Shown: positions 33,703 to 44,166 of the stretch, one piece after another
Layout: each line of letters begins with the position of its first letter
How positions within the stretch are numbered: position 1 is the first letter of the stretch
Assembly (NCBI GenBank): GCA_964592595.1
Contig: CAZQFH010000005.1
Location: forward strand, 42,467 to 106,466
DNA length: 64,000 nucleotides
DNA from: UBA5536 sp964592595
Lineage (GTDB): Bacteria; Bacteroidota; Bacteroidia; Bacteroidales; F082
Direction: 5' to 3'
Position numbers and translations under genes: made by a program
The notes under the pieces: generated by a model
Databases searched by the model: none
What the model saw: only the letters and a program-made list of their open reading frames with translations
Told to the model about the DNA's origin: nothing

Positions 33703-36525
33703 CTATTCTGGCTTCATTGCTTCGGGTTTGAGTACCAAACGCAAATAATGTTCGGGTATTAGGAAATCAACGGCAGCTTGTTGAATATCATCAGCTGATA
33801 AGGCGTGAATTTTTTCATTGAATTCGTCAATCGTCAGCAAGGGCAGCTTATTTTGATCAGCAAAACTTATACTGCTGAGCCAGAAACGGTTCTGCTTTTC
33901 ATTCGTTTCACGTTCTCTGATGGTAGTTTCCTTGACTTTCACCAGATCTTCGGCGGTTGGGCCTTCATTTATCAAGCGTTCCATTTCAAAAAATACTGCT
34001 TTTGTGAGTGTATCGACCATTTCGGGGTTGGTTCCCCAATTGATGGTGATGGTGTATTCCGGCATGGGAAACTGACTGTTGCTTTGACGCGAACCAACGC
34101 CATAAACCCCTCCCTGGTCTTCGCGCAGATTTTCGCGCAGCTTGATGTTGAGTACCTTCATCATCATAGCCAGATTCAACCTGTTTGCTGAAGACCATTC
34201 AAATGGAGATTTCATCATAATGGCAACCATGCTTTTGTGCTCGGCACCGGCAAAAACTTCTGCATCGGTAATGCCATCAGGAAATTTAGGGCTGCGATCT
34301 GTCCACGATAAAGCAGCTTTTTCTGCTGGCAGACTGGCAAGGTATTGTTCGATATAGGGCTTAAGTGTATCGGGATTCAAATTGCCAACAAATACAAATG
34401 TGAAACCCTGGGCTGTCTCAAAAAGCTGGTCGTACATGTTGTATATCTCGTTGGCATCCAGCGACATGAGTTGATCTTCAGTAGGAATCATCGTAAAGCG
34501 AGGGCTGTTGGAAGTGGCAAGTTTGTAAAGGGTGTCGTAAAAAACCATCTGTGGGTTCGAACGCATAAACTTAAACTGATTTTGTTGCTGCGAGAGATAA
34601 GCTTCAAAGGCTTCAGCATCTTGCCTGGCAGGCTTAAAATGAAGTTGGATCAACTGCAGGAGGGTTTCAAAATCACGTGGGCTGGCACTGCCTGAGAAAC
34701 CTTGTGAAATTTCGTTGATGCTGAGGCGCAAATTCGCGTTAATACCGGTTAATTTTTTATCCAGTTCAGCTTTACTGAAATTGCCTAATCCACTGGCAGT
34801 AACTATGCGTGCGATACTGTTTGCCGCAAAAGCTTTGTCGTCTTCAAAAACTGAAGTGCCACCATTGGCGTAGGCGGTCATCAAAATCTCATCATTCTTG
34901 AAATCAGTAGGTTTCACAATCACTTTCACCTTGTTGGCTAATTGAAAAGTGGTAAGATTCAGCTTGTCATCTTTTTCTGTTTTTATGATTTCGCCTTTTT
35001 CGGGCATCTCAGCCAAAAGGGGATCATCCTTGAAAGTATCTACCCATGCTGTAAGGTCAGTTTCTTTGGCATCTGCGATTGTGAGTAGGATAGTTGCTTC
35101 ATCGGGTACTAAAACTTCTTCTTTTTCGGGAGCAGTTACAACAACCACCATGTTTTCGTCGGTAATCCATTGCGAAGCTTTGTTATTGATCTCTGCAAGG
35201 GCAATTTGTGGTAGCAGTTCCTGAGCAATAATCCATTGATTTTCGATTCCCGGAATGGGATCGTTTTCGAGAAAATGGCGCGTATAAGCCCCAACAAAAC
35301 GTGATGACGGTGTTTTGTCTTTTTCTTTGAGTTGTTGTTCCAGTTCATTGAGGATGCGTTTCTTTTGGCGATCGAGTTCAGTGGGCGTAAAACCGTATCT
35401 TCTCACCCGCTCGTTTTCTTTAACGAGTGTTTCGAGTGTTTCTTCGATCATATTATCCTTTGCCAGAGCAAATGAAGCATAAGCATCCATGGCACGTCCC
35501 ATAAAACCTCCATAATAGGTGTAAGCATAAACGAAAGGGGAGGTGGGCTTTTGACTTAACTCGTTCAAACGGTTGATAATCATGCCGCTGTAGAGGTCCT
35601 GAATCATCTGTTCGCGGTAATCGCCAATGGTGAGGGTTTCCATTTTTGGGTGTTTATAAAACATCTGAACCATGGTACGGGTTGCTTCCGGATCGGTGGC
35701 GATGGCCACAAGTGGATCTGTGTTTCCGGGAACATCATACATTAATCTTTCTTTGGCATTTTCAGGGTTTTTGATGTGTGCAAAATGACTGATGATTTTT
35801 TCTTCTGCCAGCTGAATATCTATGTCACCAACAACAACAACGGCTTGAAGATTAGGTCTGTACCAGTCTTTATAAAAGGTGGTAAGTCGTTCGTAGGGAG
35901 CATTGTCGATTATGTCAATTTTTCCGATAGGAAGGCGTTCGGCATAGCGGGAATCTTTAAAAATAACTGGAAAATATTCCTTACGCATCCGATCATCAGC
36001 GCCCAGGCCCATGCGCCATTCTTCGCGTATCACACCGCGTTCTTTGTCAATCTCTTCGGGTTCAAAGCTTACCTGATGTGCCCAGTCTTCCAGCACCATA
36101 AAGGCTGAGTCGATAAGGCCCTGCCGGTCGGTTGGAAGTTGGAGCATATACACGGTTTCATCAAAACTGGTGTAGGCATTCAGGTCAGCGCCAAAACGCA
36201 CACCGGATTGCTCCAGGAAATCAACAAGTGCACTTTTGCTAAAATTTTTAGTGCCATTAAAACACATATGTTCCACAAAATGTGCAAGGCCTTGCTGGTT
36301 GTCATCTTCTAATATTGATCCGGCATTGGTTACCAATCGCATTTCAATGCGCTTTTCGGGCATTTTGTTGTGCCGTATATAATAATGTAAGCCATTGTCG
36401 AGCGTGCCAATTTTTACTGTCGGATCAACAGGTATGGGTGCTGATTGATCCATCAGCTGAGCATTAAGGCCTGTTGCTATCAAGACGAAAAATGCTACAA
36501 AAAACAAGTTGTAAATCTTTTTCAT
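33703..36525 (-). CDS. M16-family zinc peptidase (pitrilysin/PqqL-like)
   Basis: 940 residues from the ATG at 36525 (MKKIYN, followed by a signal peptide to LNAQ). An upstream ATG at 36582 lies within the promoter element TAAATTTG (36582-36589 on the plus-strand numbering). The zinc motif HxxEH is seen as His82-Phe-Val-Glu85-His86, with the third ligand expected in the RGVIREEW region. The double M16 architecture (catalytic half plus inactive half with SLPAEK...WTDRSPKFP) fits the full-length enzyme. Probably periplasmic or outer-membrane-associated peptide degradation. The terminator follows directly. Confidence 0.92.
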   Translation of the reverse strand: MKKIYNLFFVAFFVLIATGLNAQLMDQSAPIPVDPTVKIGTLDNGLHYYIRHNKMPEKRIEMRLVTNAGSILEDDNQQGLAHFVEHMCFNGTKNFSKSALVDFLEQSGVRFGADLNAYTSFDETVYMLQLPTDRQGLIDSAFMVLEDWAHQVSFEPEEIDKERGVIREEWRMGLGADDRMRKEYFPVIFKDSRYAERLPIGKIDIIDNAPYERLTTFYKDWYRPNLQAVVVVGDIDIQLAEEKIISHFAHIKNPENAKERLMYDVPGNTDPLVAIATDPEATRTMVQMFYKHPKMETLTIGDYREQMIQDLYSGMIINRLNELSQKPTSPFVYAYTYYGGFMGRAMDAYASFALAKDNMIEETLETLVKENERVRRYGFTPTELDRQKKRILNELEQQLKEKDKTPSSRFVGAYTRHFLENDPIPGIENQWIIAQELLPQIALAEINNKASQWITDENMVVVVTAPEKEEVLVPDEATILLTIADAKETDLTAWVDTFKDDPLLAEMPEKGEIIKTEKDDKLNLTTFQLANKVKVIVKPTDFKNDEILMTAYANGGTSVFEDDKAFAANSIARIVTASGLGNFSKAELDKKLTGINANLRLSINEISQGFSGSASPRDFETLLQLIQLHFKPARQDAEAFEAYLSQQQNQFKFMRSNPQMVFYDTLYKLATSNSPRFTMIPTEDQLMSLDANEIYNMYDQLFETAQGFTFVFVGNLNPDTLKPYIEQYLASLPAEKAALSWTDRSPKFPDGITDAEVFAGAEHKSMVAIMMKSPFEWSSANRLNLAMMMKVLNIKLRENLREDQGGVYGVGSRQSNSQFPMPEYTITINWGTNPEMVDTLTKAVFFEMERLINEGPTAEDLVKVKETTIRERETNEKQNRFWLSSISFADQNKLPLLTIDEFNEKIHALSADDIQQAAVDFLIPEHYLRLVLKPEAMKPE

Positions 36526-36661
36526 GAACTCAAGGAGGTTTAATGAAACTTGGAGATAATTTGAATTGTGTTCTTTTCGCACAAATTTAGGTATTTTTTT
36601 TAAAGCAATTAGTCAGCTAAGTGATTTTGAGGATGAAGTTGTTAAGTTAATGGAATTGCAT

Positions 36662-36697
36662 AAAAAAAACCGGCTGGAAATGTTTTCCGGCCGGTTC
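36662..36697. terminator. Terminator of the T9SS PKD protein gene
   Basis: Stem AACCGGCTGGAAA (36668-36680) / TTTCCGGCCGGTT (36684-36696) with an A-run on its left side, which acts as a U-tract on the minus strand. Confidence 0.8.
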
Positions 36698-36716
36698 AAA
36701 ACTGATTGAATTTGTT

Positions 36717-39700
36717 TTACCTGATGGTAATTTTACGCACTGCAATTCCTTCTTCGGTTTGAAGCATAAGCAGGTAAATGCCTTGTTTCAGGAATTCGGT
36801 TTCGAGTGTGATATGCTTGGTTTGAAGCGATTGCTGCATCATCACCCTTCCATTCAGATTGCTGATAGTAAGCTGATTGATAGCAGTTTTGCTTTCGATA
36901 GTGAGGCTCGATCCGGCAGGTTGAGGATAGATTTTTAGCTGTTGTTCGCCGGATTCATCAATTGAACTTCCTCCAACCTGAATAAAAGCTTGCTTGGTTT
37001 CGGTATGGCTCAAACCGCTGTTGTCGGTTACAGTTAACGAAACGGTATAGAAACCATTCACGGTATAGGTGTGTGTTGGATTTTGCAAAGTGCTGGTTGC
37101 GCCATCACCAAAGTTCCAGTTCCAGGAGGTAATGGTAAGTGGATTCCTTGTTTTTTCAGGCATTTCGAAGCGTGTATTACCAGGTGCACTTGCTTGAATA
37201 ACATTGCGAATGGTAAGTTGACCAGTGCTTCCGTTTATATCGCATACATACCAATAATCGCCTTCGCCATTTGTGGGAACCTGCAGGGTTTGCAACAAGC
37301 CGTTTTGGCCATAAATCTGCACCACAGCCTGCGAAGCTGTAATGGAACCATCACCAGCATATTTATAAATGTAATATTGATAAGTTCCAGCAAACATATC
37401 ATAGATAGTCATGGTTTCAGGGCCATAACCACTGGTGATATCGTGATCCAAAGCAGCATAGGGAGCTGTTTCGATGCTTCCCTGATCGCTATAGTAAATG
37501 TGATAGGTATTACCTTCAATTTCCGGTGTATTCAGATGCGAGTCTAAATCCCGCGGATCAGCTCCCCAGTTAAGCACAAAGCGCATTTGTCCTGAAGCAA
37601 GCGTGGGCGAAAGCGAAATGTTCAACGTAAGGGTGCCATCTTGCGGAATTACAACCTGGTTGTTGGAGTAGGTGTTGTAATCTGTTTTAGAGCAAGTTAC
37701 TGTGCTGCTGTTTTCTGTGCTTTGATCGTAAAAGTTAACCAGCAGTGGTGATAAGCCATTGGTAGGATTAGCGTTGAAATTGGCACTGAGTGTTCCGATA
37801 GGAACATTTTCGATCAGGTAATTTCCTTCGGCATCAGTTATGTCTGATAAGCCTGCTACGCTAACTTCTGCGCCTTCGATGGCTTCACCGGTCAACGCGT
37901 CCGTTACCATTCCTGCTAATGACCCCGTACCTGCTGGTCCTGTTACATTAATGAAGCCAGTTTTTGTTTCCGTAGCTGTGGTTGTGCCATTACCTACTGT
38001 TAATGATACAGTGTAAACACCTGCATTCATATAGGTATGCGAAGGATTCTGCATGGTGCTGGTTGAGCCATCTCCAAAATTCCACAGCCAGGAAGTCACA
38101 TCTTTTTGTGGACTCACTTTTGGAGGATAAACTTCTGCTTTTGATGAGCCCGGTGCATTCTCCTGAATCACATTGTGTATAGTTAATTGACTCGTACTGC
38201 CATTAACATCGCAAACGTACCAATAAAGTCCTGTTCCAGTAGTAGGAACTTGAAGCGTTTGCATTAATCCGGCATCATTGTATATCTGAACAACGGCTTG
38301 TGAACTTGTGAGTTCACCATCTCCTGCATACTTATAAATGTAATAACTATAAGTGCCGCTGAAGAAATCGTAGATAGTCAAAGTTTCAGGACCATAGCCT
38401 GAAGTGATATCATGATCAAGTGCAGCATAGGGTGCTGAAGTAGCACTTCCGGGTGAGCTATAATAAACATGATATGTGCTACCTTCAATTTCAGGAGTAA
38501 GCAAGTGTGAATCCAAATCGCGTGGATCTGCACCCCAGTTTATTACAAATCGCATCTGACCGCTTGCTAAAGTTGACGATAGAGAGATGTTGAGCGTTAG
38601 ACTGCCACCCTGAGGAATAGTAACATTATTGTTAATATAAGTAATGTAATCTGTTTTTGAGCATGTTACTGTATTGGTGCCATCGCCGGATGCATCTGTA
38701 AAGTTAACGGCAAGTGGTGCTTCACCCGAAGTAATATTGGCCAGAAAATCAGCATTAAGCATACCTGCCGGGATGTTATCAATGGTGTAATTACCGCTTT
38801 CGTCTGTTATTGCGGATAAGCCTGATACACTTACTAGTGCACCTTGTATCGGTTCACCGTTGAAAGCATCGGTTACCATACCAGTTAAGGTGCCAGTGCC
38901 GCCGCCTCCGCCGCTTACATTGATGTAGGAAGTTTTAGTTTCGGTGTCGGAAGCTGAACCGTTGCCTACAGTAAGCGAAACAGTATAAGAACCAGCGGTG
39001 CTGTATGTATGCGAAGGATTCTGCAAGGTGCTGGTTGTGCCATCACCAAAATCCCATAGCCAGGAAACAACATCTCTTTGAGGCTTTGCTTTTGGAGGGT
39101 AAACTTCGTTGCCTTTGGCTCCGGGCTCGTTTTCCTGGATCACGTTATGTATGGTGAGCTGTCCTGTGCTGCCATTAACATCGCAAACGTACCAATACAA
39201 ACCTGTGCCACTTGTAGGAACTTGCAAAGTCTGCATCAAACCTGCATCGTTATAGATTTGAACAACAGCCTGTGAAGTTGTCAATTCAGGTGTTTCGTCG
39301 AAGTTGTGAACATAATACTGATAGGTTCCGCTAAACATATCATAAATGGTGATTGTTTCGGGGCCATAGCTTTCAACATCATCCACATCAAGTGTAGCGT
39401 AGGGCGCCGTTGTTGCGCTGCCCATATCTGAATAATAAATATGATATGCTGTTCCTTCAATTTCTGGTGTTCTGAGATGTGCGTCAATGTCATAAGGCAA
39501 TTCGCCCCAGTTGAGTACAAAACGCATCTCGCCGGCAGCCAGGGTGGGGGAAAGGCTGATATTCAAGTTAAAAACTTCTCCGGGGGGAATATTAACATTA
39601 TTGTTGATGTAGGTGATGTAGCCTGTTTTTGAGCAGGTTACAGTATGTGAGCCATCGCTGGAGTAATCAAAGAAATTCACGTTGAGTGGTGCTTCACCGC

Positions 39701-40568
39701 TTGTTACATTGGCTGCAAAATCAGCTGTAAGCACACCTTCGGGGATGTTTTCGATAGTGTAATTTCCGATGTTGTCTGTGATAGCCGAAAGGCCTGCAAC
39801 ACTTACTTCGGCTCCTGCAACGGGTTCGCCATTAAAAGCGTCAGTAACTTGTCCGGTTAATGTGCCTCCAGAGACTGTTTCTGTATAAATCTCCACATCA
39901 TCAAGCATGAAAATGAAGGCATCGTTCGAAACGCATTGAATACCTACATAGATGTTTTGTCCGTCGTAGTCTGACAAATCAAAAGTTTTTTGTTCCCAGG
40001 CCGTTGCAGGTGCTGTAAGGTAGTTGCCGTCAGAAATGATAGTGAAATCATTTGGATCTGTCCCACTTGTAGATACCCCCACTTTGAAACGCTCTAATCC
40101 ATATTGATCTGTGTAAGATTTTACCCAGAAACTCAAACTGGAATTAATACCCAACTCTGCTTGTGGGCTGACAATCCAGTCATTATTTGGAGGTGTAGTG
40201 CTGGCAAAACAAGCTGCATATTTATTGCCCGAATGCGGTTGAATAGCATCATCTGTAATTGGAGGATTAGTATTATCAGGATTAAAGATGATAAACGACA
40301 TAGGTGCGCCTGAATTAGGAAAATCTACATTCTCAACGCCATAAGTATTGCTGCCATCCAGGTCAACAAGCGTCCAGGGAGCAAAACTGATTACGAAATC
40401 GTTATAATCTTCAAAATCATCGAAATAAGATTCAACAGGTGCTGCTTTGATAGCCGAATTGTTAATTACATCATGATGCTGAGGAGTGCCTTTTACGCGC
40501 CGGTATTGCGCCTGAAGGGAGCTCCATCCAAACAACAAAACCATTGAAAACAGTAAAATTTTTTTCAT
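36717..40568 (-). CDS. T9SS-secreted protein with three interleaved CarbReg/PKD/YfaP-like modules
   Basis: 1283 residues from the ATG at 40568 (MKKILLF, signal peptide to LQAQ). An N-terminal jelly-roll-like domain (about 40-230, DDFEDYNDF...) is followed by three modules of about 300-330 residues. Each module runs: first half of a carboxypeptidase-regulatory-like domain (GMVTDAFNGEPI...GNYTI), first strands of a PKD domain (ANxTSGEAPLxVNFxD), rest of the regulatory-like domain (TVTCSKTDYITY), a YfaP/DUF2135-like domain (MRFVxNWGxxPxDLDSH), then the remainder of the PKD domain (SWLWNFGDGSTSTxQNPSHTY). The C-terminus is a Por-type sorting domain ending AVRKITIR. Probably a surface or secreted adhesion/scaffold protein; no catalytic site seen. 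Confidence 0.85.
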   Translation of the reverse strand: MKKILLFSMVLLFGWSSLQAQYRRVKGTPQHHDVINNSAIKAAPVESYFDDFEDYNDFVISFAPWTLVDLDGSNTYGVENVDFPNSGAPMSFIIFNPDNTNPPITDDAIQPHSGNKYAACFASTTPPNNDWIVSPQAELGINSSLSFWVKSYTDQYGLERFKVGVSTSGTDPNDFTIISDGNYLTAPATAWEQKTFDLSDYDGQNIYVGIQCVSNDAFIFMLDDVEIYTETVSGGTLTGQVTDAFNGEPVAGAEVSVAGLSAITDNIGNYTIENIPEGVLTADFAANVTSGEAPLNVNFFDYSSDGSHTVTCSKTGYITYINNNVNIPPGEVFNLNISLSPTLAAGEMRFVLNWGELPYDIDAHLRTPEIEGTAYHIYYSDMGSATTAPYATLDVDDVESYGPETITIYDMFSGTYQYYVHNFDETPELTTSQAVVQIYNDAGLMQTLQVPTSGTGLYWYVCDVNGSTGQLTIHNVIQENEPGAKGNEVYPPKAKPQRDVVSWLWDFGDGTTSTLQNPSHTYSTAGSYTVSLTVGNGSASDTETKTSYINVSGGGGGTGTLTGMVTDAFNGEPIQGALVSVSGLSAITDESGNYTIDNIPAGMLNADFLANITSGEAPLAVNFTDASGDGTNTVTCSKTDYITYINNNVTIPQGGSLTLNISLSSTLASGQMRFVINWGADPRDLDSHLLTPEIEGSTYHVYYSSPGSATSAPYAALDHDITSGYGPETLTIYDFFSGTYSYYIYKYAGDGELTSSQAVVQIYNDAGLMQTLQVPTTGTGLYWYVCDVNGSTSQLTIHNVIQENAPGSSKAEVYPPKVSPQKDVTSWLWNFGDGSTSTMQNPSHTYMNAGVYTVSLTVGNGTTTATETKTGFINVTGPAGTGSLAGMVTDALTGEAIEGAEVSVAGLSDITDAEGNYLIENVPIGTLSANFNANPTNGLSPLLVNFYDQSTENSSTVTCSKTDYNTYSNNQVVIPQDGTLTLNISLSPTLASGQMRFVLNWGADPRDLDSHLNTPEIEGNTYHIYYSDQGSIETAPYAALDHDITSGYGPETMTIYDMFAGTYQYYIYKYAGDGSITASQAVVQIYGQNGLLQTLQVPTNGEGDYWYVCDINGSTGQLTIRNVIQASAPGNTRFEMPEKTRNPLTITSWNWNFGDGATSTLQNPTHTYTVNGFYTVSLTVTDNSGLSHTETKQAFIQVGGSSIDESGEQQLKIYPQPAGSSLTIESKTAINQLTISNLNGRVMMQQSLQTKHITLETEFLKQGIYLLMLQTEEGIAVRKITIR

Positions 40569-40717
40569 AATATTGATTTTTGTCGGTTTATAAAGGGGTA
40601 AAGGTAGGGTCATTAACCACCGTAATCAATAGCGAATAATAAAAAACAGCATACGTTTAATAAGTGAATGATAATTTATCGCAATTGTAGCTGTTAAATA
40701 GTTGACTTTATAGCCTC

Positions 40718-41545
40718 CTAAAAGCTAAATCTGGCCCAAAGTGCCAAATGATCACTCATCCATCTTCCGTTGTTTCGTTTTTGTGTGAGATGCTCAAAAT
40801 ACTTTAGCTCCAAATTTTTATAAAAAATGTAATCGATTCTCTTCTTGGGTTTGTATTCCGGATCAAAGGTGCAATAGGTTCCCTCATGAAAAGTGATTTC
40901 GGCAGGCTTATTCAAAAAAGCATCATTCCATCTGTTTTGCAGTAAAACAATAGTTTCGTCCTGAGCTTCGCTGTTGAGATCGCCAGCAAAAATTACAGGT
41001 GAATTTGATGAATTGATTTCTATTATGCGTTGTTGTATCAATTTGGCTGATGCAATACGCGCCTGTTCACCTATATGATCGAAGTGGGTATTGAAGAACC
41101 AGAAAATCTGACCGCTTTCTTTCCATTCAAACAAACCATAGGTGCAGATACGCGGAAGCAGGGCATCCCATCCAACAGAAACGGTATCGGGGGTTTCAGA
41201 GAGCCAGAAATTGCCGCTTTGTAGCATTGTTATTCGGGTGGTATCAAAGAGTATGGGAGAGAATTCTCCTTGATTTTTGCCGTCATCACGTCCGACTCCT
41301 GTAAACTGATACTGATTCATCACGCTAAGCATATCCTGAAGCTGCCCGTGCAAAACCTCCTGTAGCCCAATCATAGCAGGCTCATGTTCAGTTATATAGC
41401 TAATCAATTCGTTGCGGCGCAATTCCCAGCGGTCAGCCCCATCCTGTGTGCTGGCAAAACGGATGTTCCAAACCAGAACGCCTAACTCTTGTCCGAAAAC
41501 ATTTTGAAGGAGCAGCAACAATAGCCCAACGAAAAAATATTTCAT
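40718..41545 (-). CDS. Endonuclease/exonuclease/phosphatase-family secreted protein
   Basis: 275 residues with a signal peptide (to VFGQ). EEP-fold catalytic motifs are in order: VWNIRF, MIGLQEV (metal-binding Glu), NTHFDHIG, GDLNS, RIDYIF and SDHLAL at the end. Substrates in the family range from DNA to phospholipids and inositol phosphates; nothing here decides. It is the third gene of the dnaX-GNAT-EEP cluster, 4 bases after the GNAT gene. Confidence 0.87.
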   Translation of the reverse strand: MKYFFVGLLLLLLQNVFGQELGVLVWNIRFASTQDGADRWELRRNELISYITEHEPAMIGLQEVLHGQLQDMLSVMNQYQFTGVGRDDGKNQGEFSPILFDTTRITMLQSGNFWLSETPDTVSVGWDALLPRICTYGLFEWKESGQIFWFFNTHFDHIGEQARIASAKLIQQRIIEINSSNSPVIFAGDLNSEAQDETIVLLQNRWNDAFLNKPAEITFHEGTYCTFDPEYKPKKRIDYIFYKNLELKYFEHLTQKRNNGRWMSDHLALWARFSF

Positions 41546-41549
41546 GCCC

Positions 41550-42254
41550 TTATGCTTTGCTTTTTCTGCGGAATTGTATCTTAATTAAACCGTTATCCTC
41601 TAATTGATAGGAGGCTGCCACCAACCCAGCACCAAAAGCCAGCTTAAGCATCATCAGGCTGTCCTCGTCAATTGGTTTGTCAGCTGAAAACATCATTCTG
41701 CCAACAAAACTCGAAGTGTCAAGTTGTGGCTGAATTTCAGTCTCAATACTTTTTCCCATAATCAGCCTTGCATTGCCCTGTCCGTAAAAGTCCTGATCGA
41801 AACCATTGATGAAGTATCCAAGCTTCAAGCGCAGTAAAACAGCGGCTGCATTTTCGGGACGAACAGAAAGCAGAAGCTTTTTAAATCCTTTGCTTTTCGC
41901 CAGTGCTTCCTGTTGCATGACGAGTGCTTCTCCCAGCCCTAAAAGCCTGAATTCCTGACTTACAAAAGTACCATAAGGCATGGCTGTATCTTCATCAAAT
42001 GGTTTGAGGCCATCCAAAGCTGAAAATGTCAATAACGAATAACCAACGACTTGCTCATCATGCAGGACAACAAGCATGCCTCCAGCGTTGGCAATCTTTT
42101 CCAGATCGTTAGCCTTTAGCGGATGATGTGTTCCAATACCTGAATCATCCAGCTTTTTTACTTGTTTAAGTAGCTGAGGATCATTGCTCAAATTGATATC
42201 AAAGGTGTTTCCCTTTAAGTTAATAGTTGATAAAGTGTTGTTTGATTGGTTCAT
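41550..42254 (-). CDS. GNAT-family N-acetyltransferase
   Basis: 234 residues. The acetyl-CoA binding motif A is visible around FRLLGLGEALVMQQEALAKS, preceded by GYSLLTF and followed by VRPENAAAVLLRLKLGYF. An extra C-terminal segment of about 60 residues (PIDEDSLMMLKLAFGAG...) is not part of the core fold. The acceptor is unknown. It lies 13 bases after dnaX and 4 before the nuclease, so it is probably co-transcribed. Confidence 0.78.
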   Translation of the reverse strand: MNQSNNTLSTINLKGNTFDINLSNDPQLLKQVKKLDDSGIGTHHPLKANDLEKIANAGGMLVVLHDEQVVGYSLLTFSALDGLKPFDEDTAMPYGTFVSQEFRLLGLGEALVMQQEALAKSKGFKKLLLSVRPENAAAVLLRLKLGYFINGFDQDFYGQGNARLIMGKSIETEIQPQLDTSSFVGRMMFSADKPIDEDSLMMLKLAFGAGLVAASYQLEDNGLIKIQFRRKSKA

Positions 42255-42267
42255 TATTAGTAATCTT

Positions 42268-44010
42268 TTAAAACTCTGTTTCCAGATTTAGTTCTTGTTT
42301 TAGTTTCAGCAAATGTGGATGGTGCTGCGCCATTTGTTCAAATTTTTCACGGTCGGTGTAAGCGCCCACAGATTGAGGTTTTTCGGCTACAATCGGATTG
42401 AGTTGTATTTGATTATTGTTGAAGCTTTTTTTGAGGTGATCAAAAAGTGCATTCATATTCATTTTGTCGCTTGCTATCAAACTGTTATCGATTGTAAAAT
42501 CTATAACAAAATTGGCTTTGAGCGCTGGTTCATAACGTCCGATTGCCGTTGCAAAACTGGGCGAGGTCACTTTATAATTTTCAACAAAATCTTTCCATGC
42601 TTTCAGGAGCATTTCCTGTGTAAACTCATCCCTTGTTTCGGGCTCCGGCTCTTCAGGTTTTTCCTGGTTATCCATTTCGTCATCGTTGATCGAAATTGTA
42701 CGAACAGCCTTGTTTCGTGGAGCTGCTTCGTGCACCTGGTTTGGTGTTTCGGCAGGACGGGAGGGTTGCGAAGTGTAAGAGGATTTAGATGCAGGCGGCG
42801 TGTTTACTGGCGGAGCAGCTGCTGGTTTCACTGATGGTGAAGCGGTTGCCTGAGTTGGGCTGGAAGTGGTTTTAGCTTGGGCAGGTTTTATTTCCTGCTT
42901 TGCAGCAGGCAGACTTCCGCCTGACAAAGCGCAAAGCTGCAGCAAGGCAATTTCGAGATGCAGCCTTTTGTTGCTGCTCGATCGGTAGCTCAGGTCGCAT
43001 TGGTTGTTGATATCGAGTGCCTGCAACAAAAACTGCGGATCACACTTTTGAGCCTGTCCGGCATAACGATCCTGCAACGATTTACTTACCTCCATGAGTT
43101 TTACAGTGGCTTGATCTTTGCTCACCAACAAACTGCGCAGGTGGCTTCCCATCCCCTGGATAAAATGTTGTGGATCAAAACCATTGTCAATGATTTCGTT
43201 TAAAGTCAAAAGCACTCCGGAAGTGTCTTGCAGCAGGATTTGTTCGGTAATGGTAAAATAGTAATCGTAATCGAGCACGTTCAGGTTTTCGATCACATCT
43301 TTGTAGGTGATATGCTTGCCCGAAAAACTCACCATCTGATCAAAGATCGACAAGGCATCGCGTAAGGCGCCATCAGCTTTTTGGGCAATGATATTAAGCG
43401 CTTCAGGATCAGCTTCCACAGCTTCTTTGGAAGCCACATAGGCCAGGTGACTGCTAATGTCTTCCAAGATAATTCGTTTAAAATCAAAAATCTGGCAGCG
43501 AGAAAGAATCGTAGGAATGATTTTATGCTTTTCGGTTGTGGCCAGGATAAATTTGGCATAGGAGGGAGGCTCTTCGAGTGTTTTAAGGAAAGCATTAAAA
43601 GCCGCTTGCGACAGCATGTGAACTTCATCGATGATATAAATCTTGTAGGCTCCAACCTGAGGCGGGATCCGCACCTGATCAACCAAATTCCGGATGTCGT
43701 CAACAGAATTATTGGAAGCCGCATCCAGTTCGTGGATATTAAAAGAGTTGGATCGGTTAAAAGAGATGCACGATTCGCACTGATCGCAAGCTTCCATTTC
43801 CGGCGTTGGATTGAGGCAGTTAATCGTTTTGGCCATGATGCGGGCACAGGTGGTTTTGCCAACGCCACGCGGTCCGGTGAATAAAAATGCCTGAGCCAAA
43901 GTGTTGTTGCGAATGGCGTTTTTGAGGGTGTTGGTAATGGCTTGCTGTCCGACCACAGTATCAAAAGTGGTGGGGCGGTATTTGCGGGCTGAAACGATAA
44001 AATTATCCAT
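42268..44010 (-). CDS. dnaX: DNA polymerase III subunit gamma/tau
   Basis: 580 residues from the ATG at 44010 (MDNFIVSARKYRP, the usual DnaX N-terminus). The ATG at 44034 lies inside a promoter-like TATTTTTG (44032-44039). It carries Walker A GPRGVGKTT, four zinc-binding cysteines (CLNPTPEMEACDQCESC), Walker B IIDEVHML, and the sensor segment ATTEKHKIIPTILSRCQ. A proline/alanine/serine-rich linker (about 375-440) and a C-terminal tau-type domain follow. It is the clamp-loader ATPase of the replisome. No slippery A-run programming a gamma product was noticed. Confidence 0.95.
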   Translation of the reverse strand: MDNFIVSARKYRPTTFDTVVGQQAITNTLKNAIRNNTLAQAFLFTGPRGVGKTTCARIMAKTINCLNPTPEMEACDQCESCISFNRSNSFNIHELDAASNNSVDDIRNLVDQVRIPPQVGAYKIYIIDEVHMLSQAAFNAFLKTLEEPPSYAKFILATTEKHKIIPTILSRCQIFDFKRIILEDISSHLAYVASKEAVEADPEALNIIAQKADGALRDALSIFDQMVSFSGKHITYKDVIENLNVLDYDYYFTITEQILLQDTSGVLLTLNEIIDNGFDPQHFIQGMGSHLRSLLVSKDQATVKLMEVSKSLQDRYAGQAQKCDPQFLLQALDINNQCDLSYRSSSNKRLHLEIALLQLCALSGGSLPAAKQEIKPAQAKTTSSPTQATASPSVKPAAAPPVNTPPASKSSYTSQPSRPAETPNQVHEAAPRNKAVRTISINDDEMDNQEKPEEPEPETRDEFTQEMLLKAWKDFVENYKVTSPSFATAIGRYEPALKANFVIDFTIDNSLIASDKMNMNALFDHLKKSFNNNQIQLNPIVAEKPQSVGAYTDREKFEQMAQHHPHLLKLKQELNLETEF

Positions 44011-44166
44011 GAAGTGTGCTTTTTCGGAGAACAAAAATACTTGAAATTTTAAGTTAAGGCATTTTTTAGGTGAAAGGAATACAAAATTCCTTTACTTTGC
44101 AGCAAGAATTAACCATTGGTGATTCATATCTTTCCTGGAGATATTGTCGCCAAGCAAAACAACAAA

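Noticed and set aside
42268..44010. Programmed frameshift giving a short gamma form of DnaX
   Set aside because: No A-run slippery heptamer followed by a stem-loop was noticed in the expected region.
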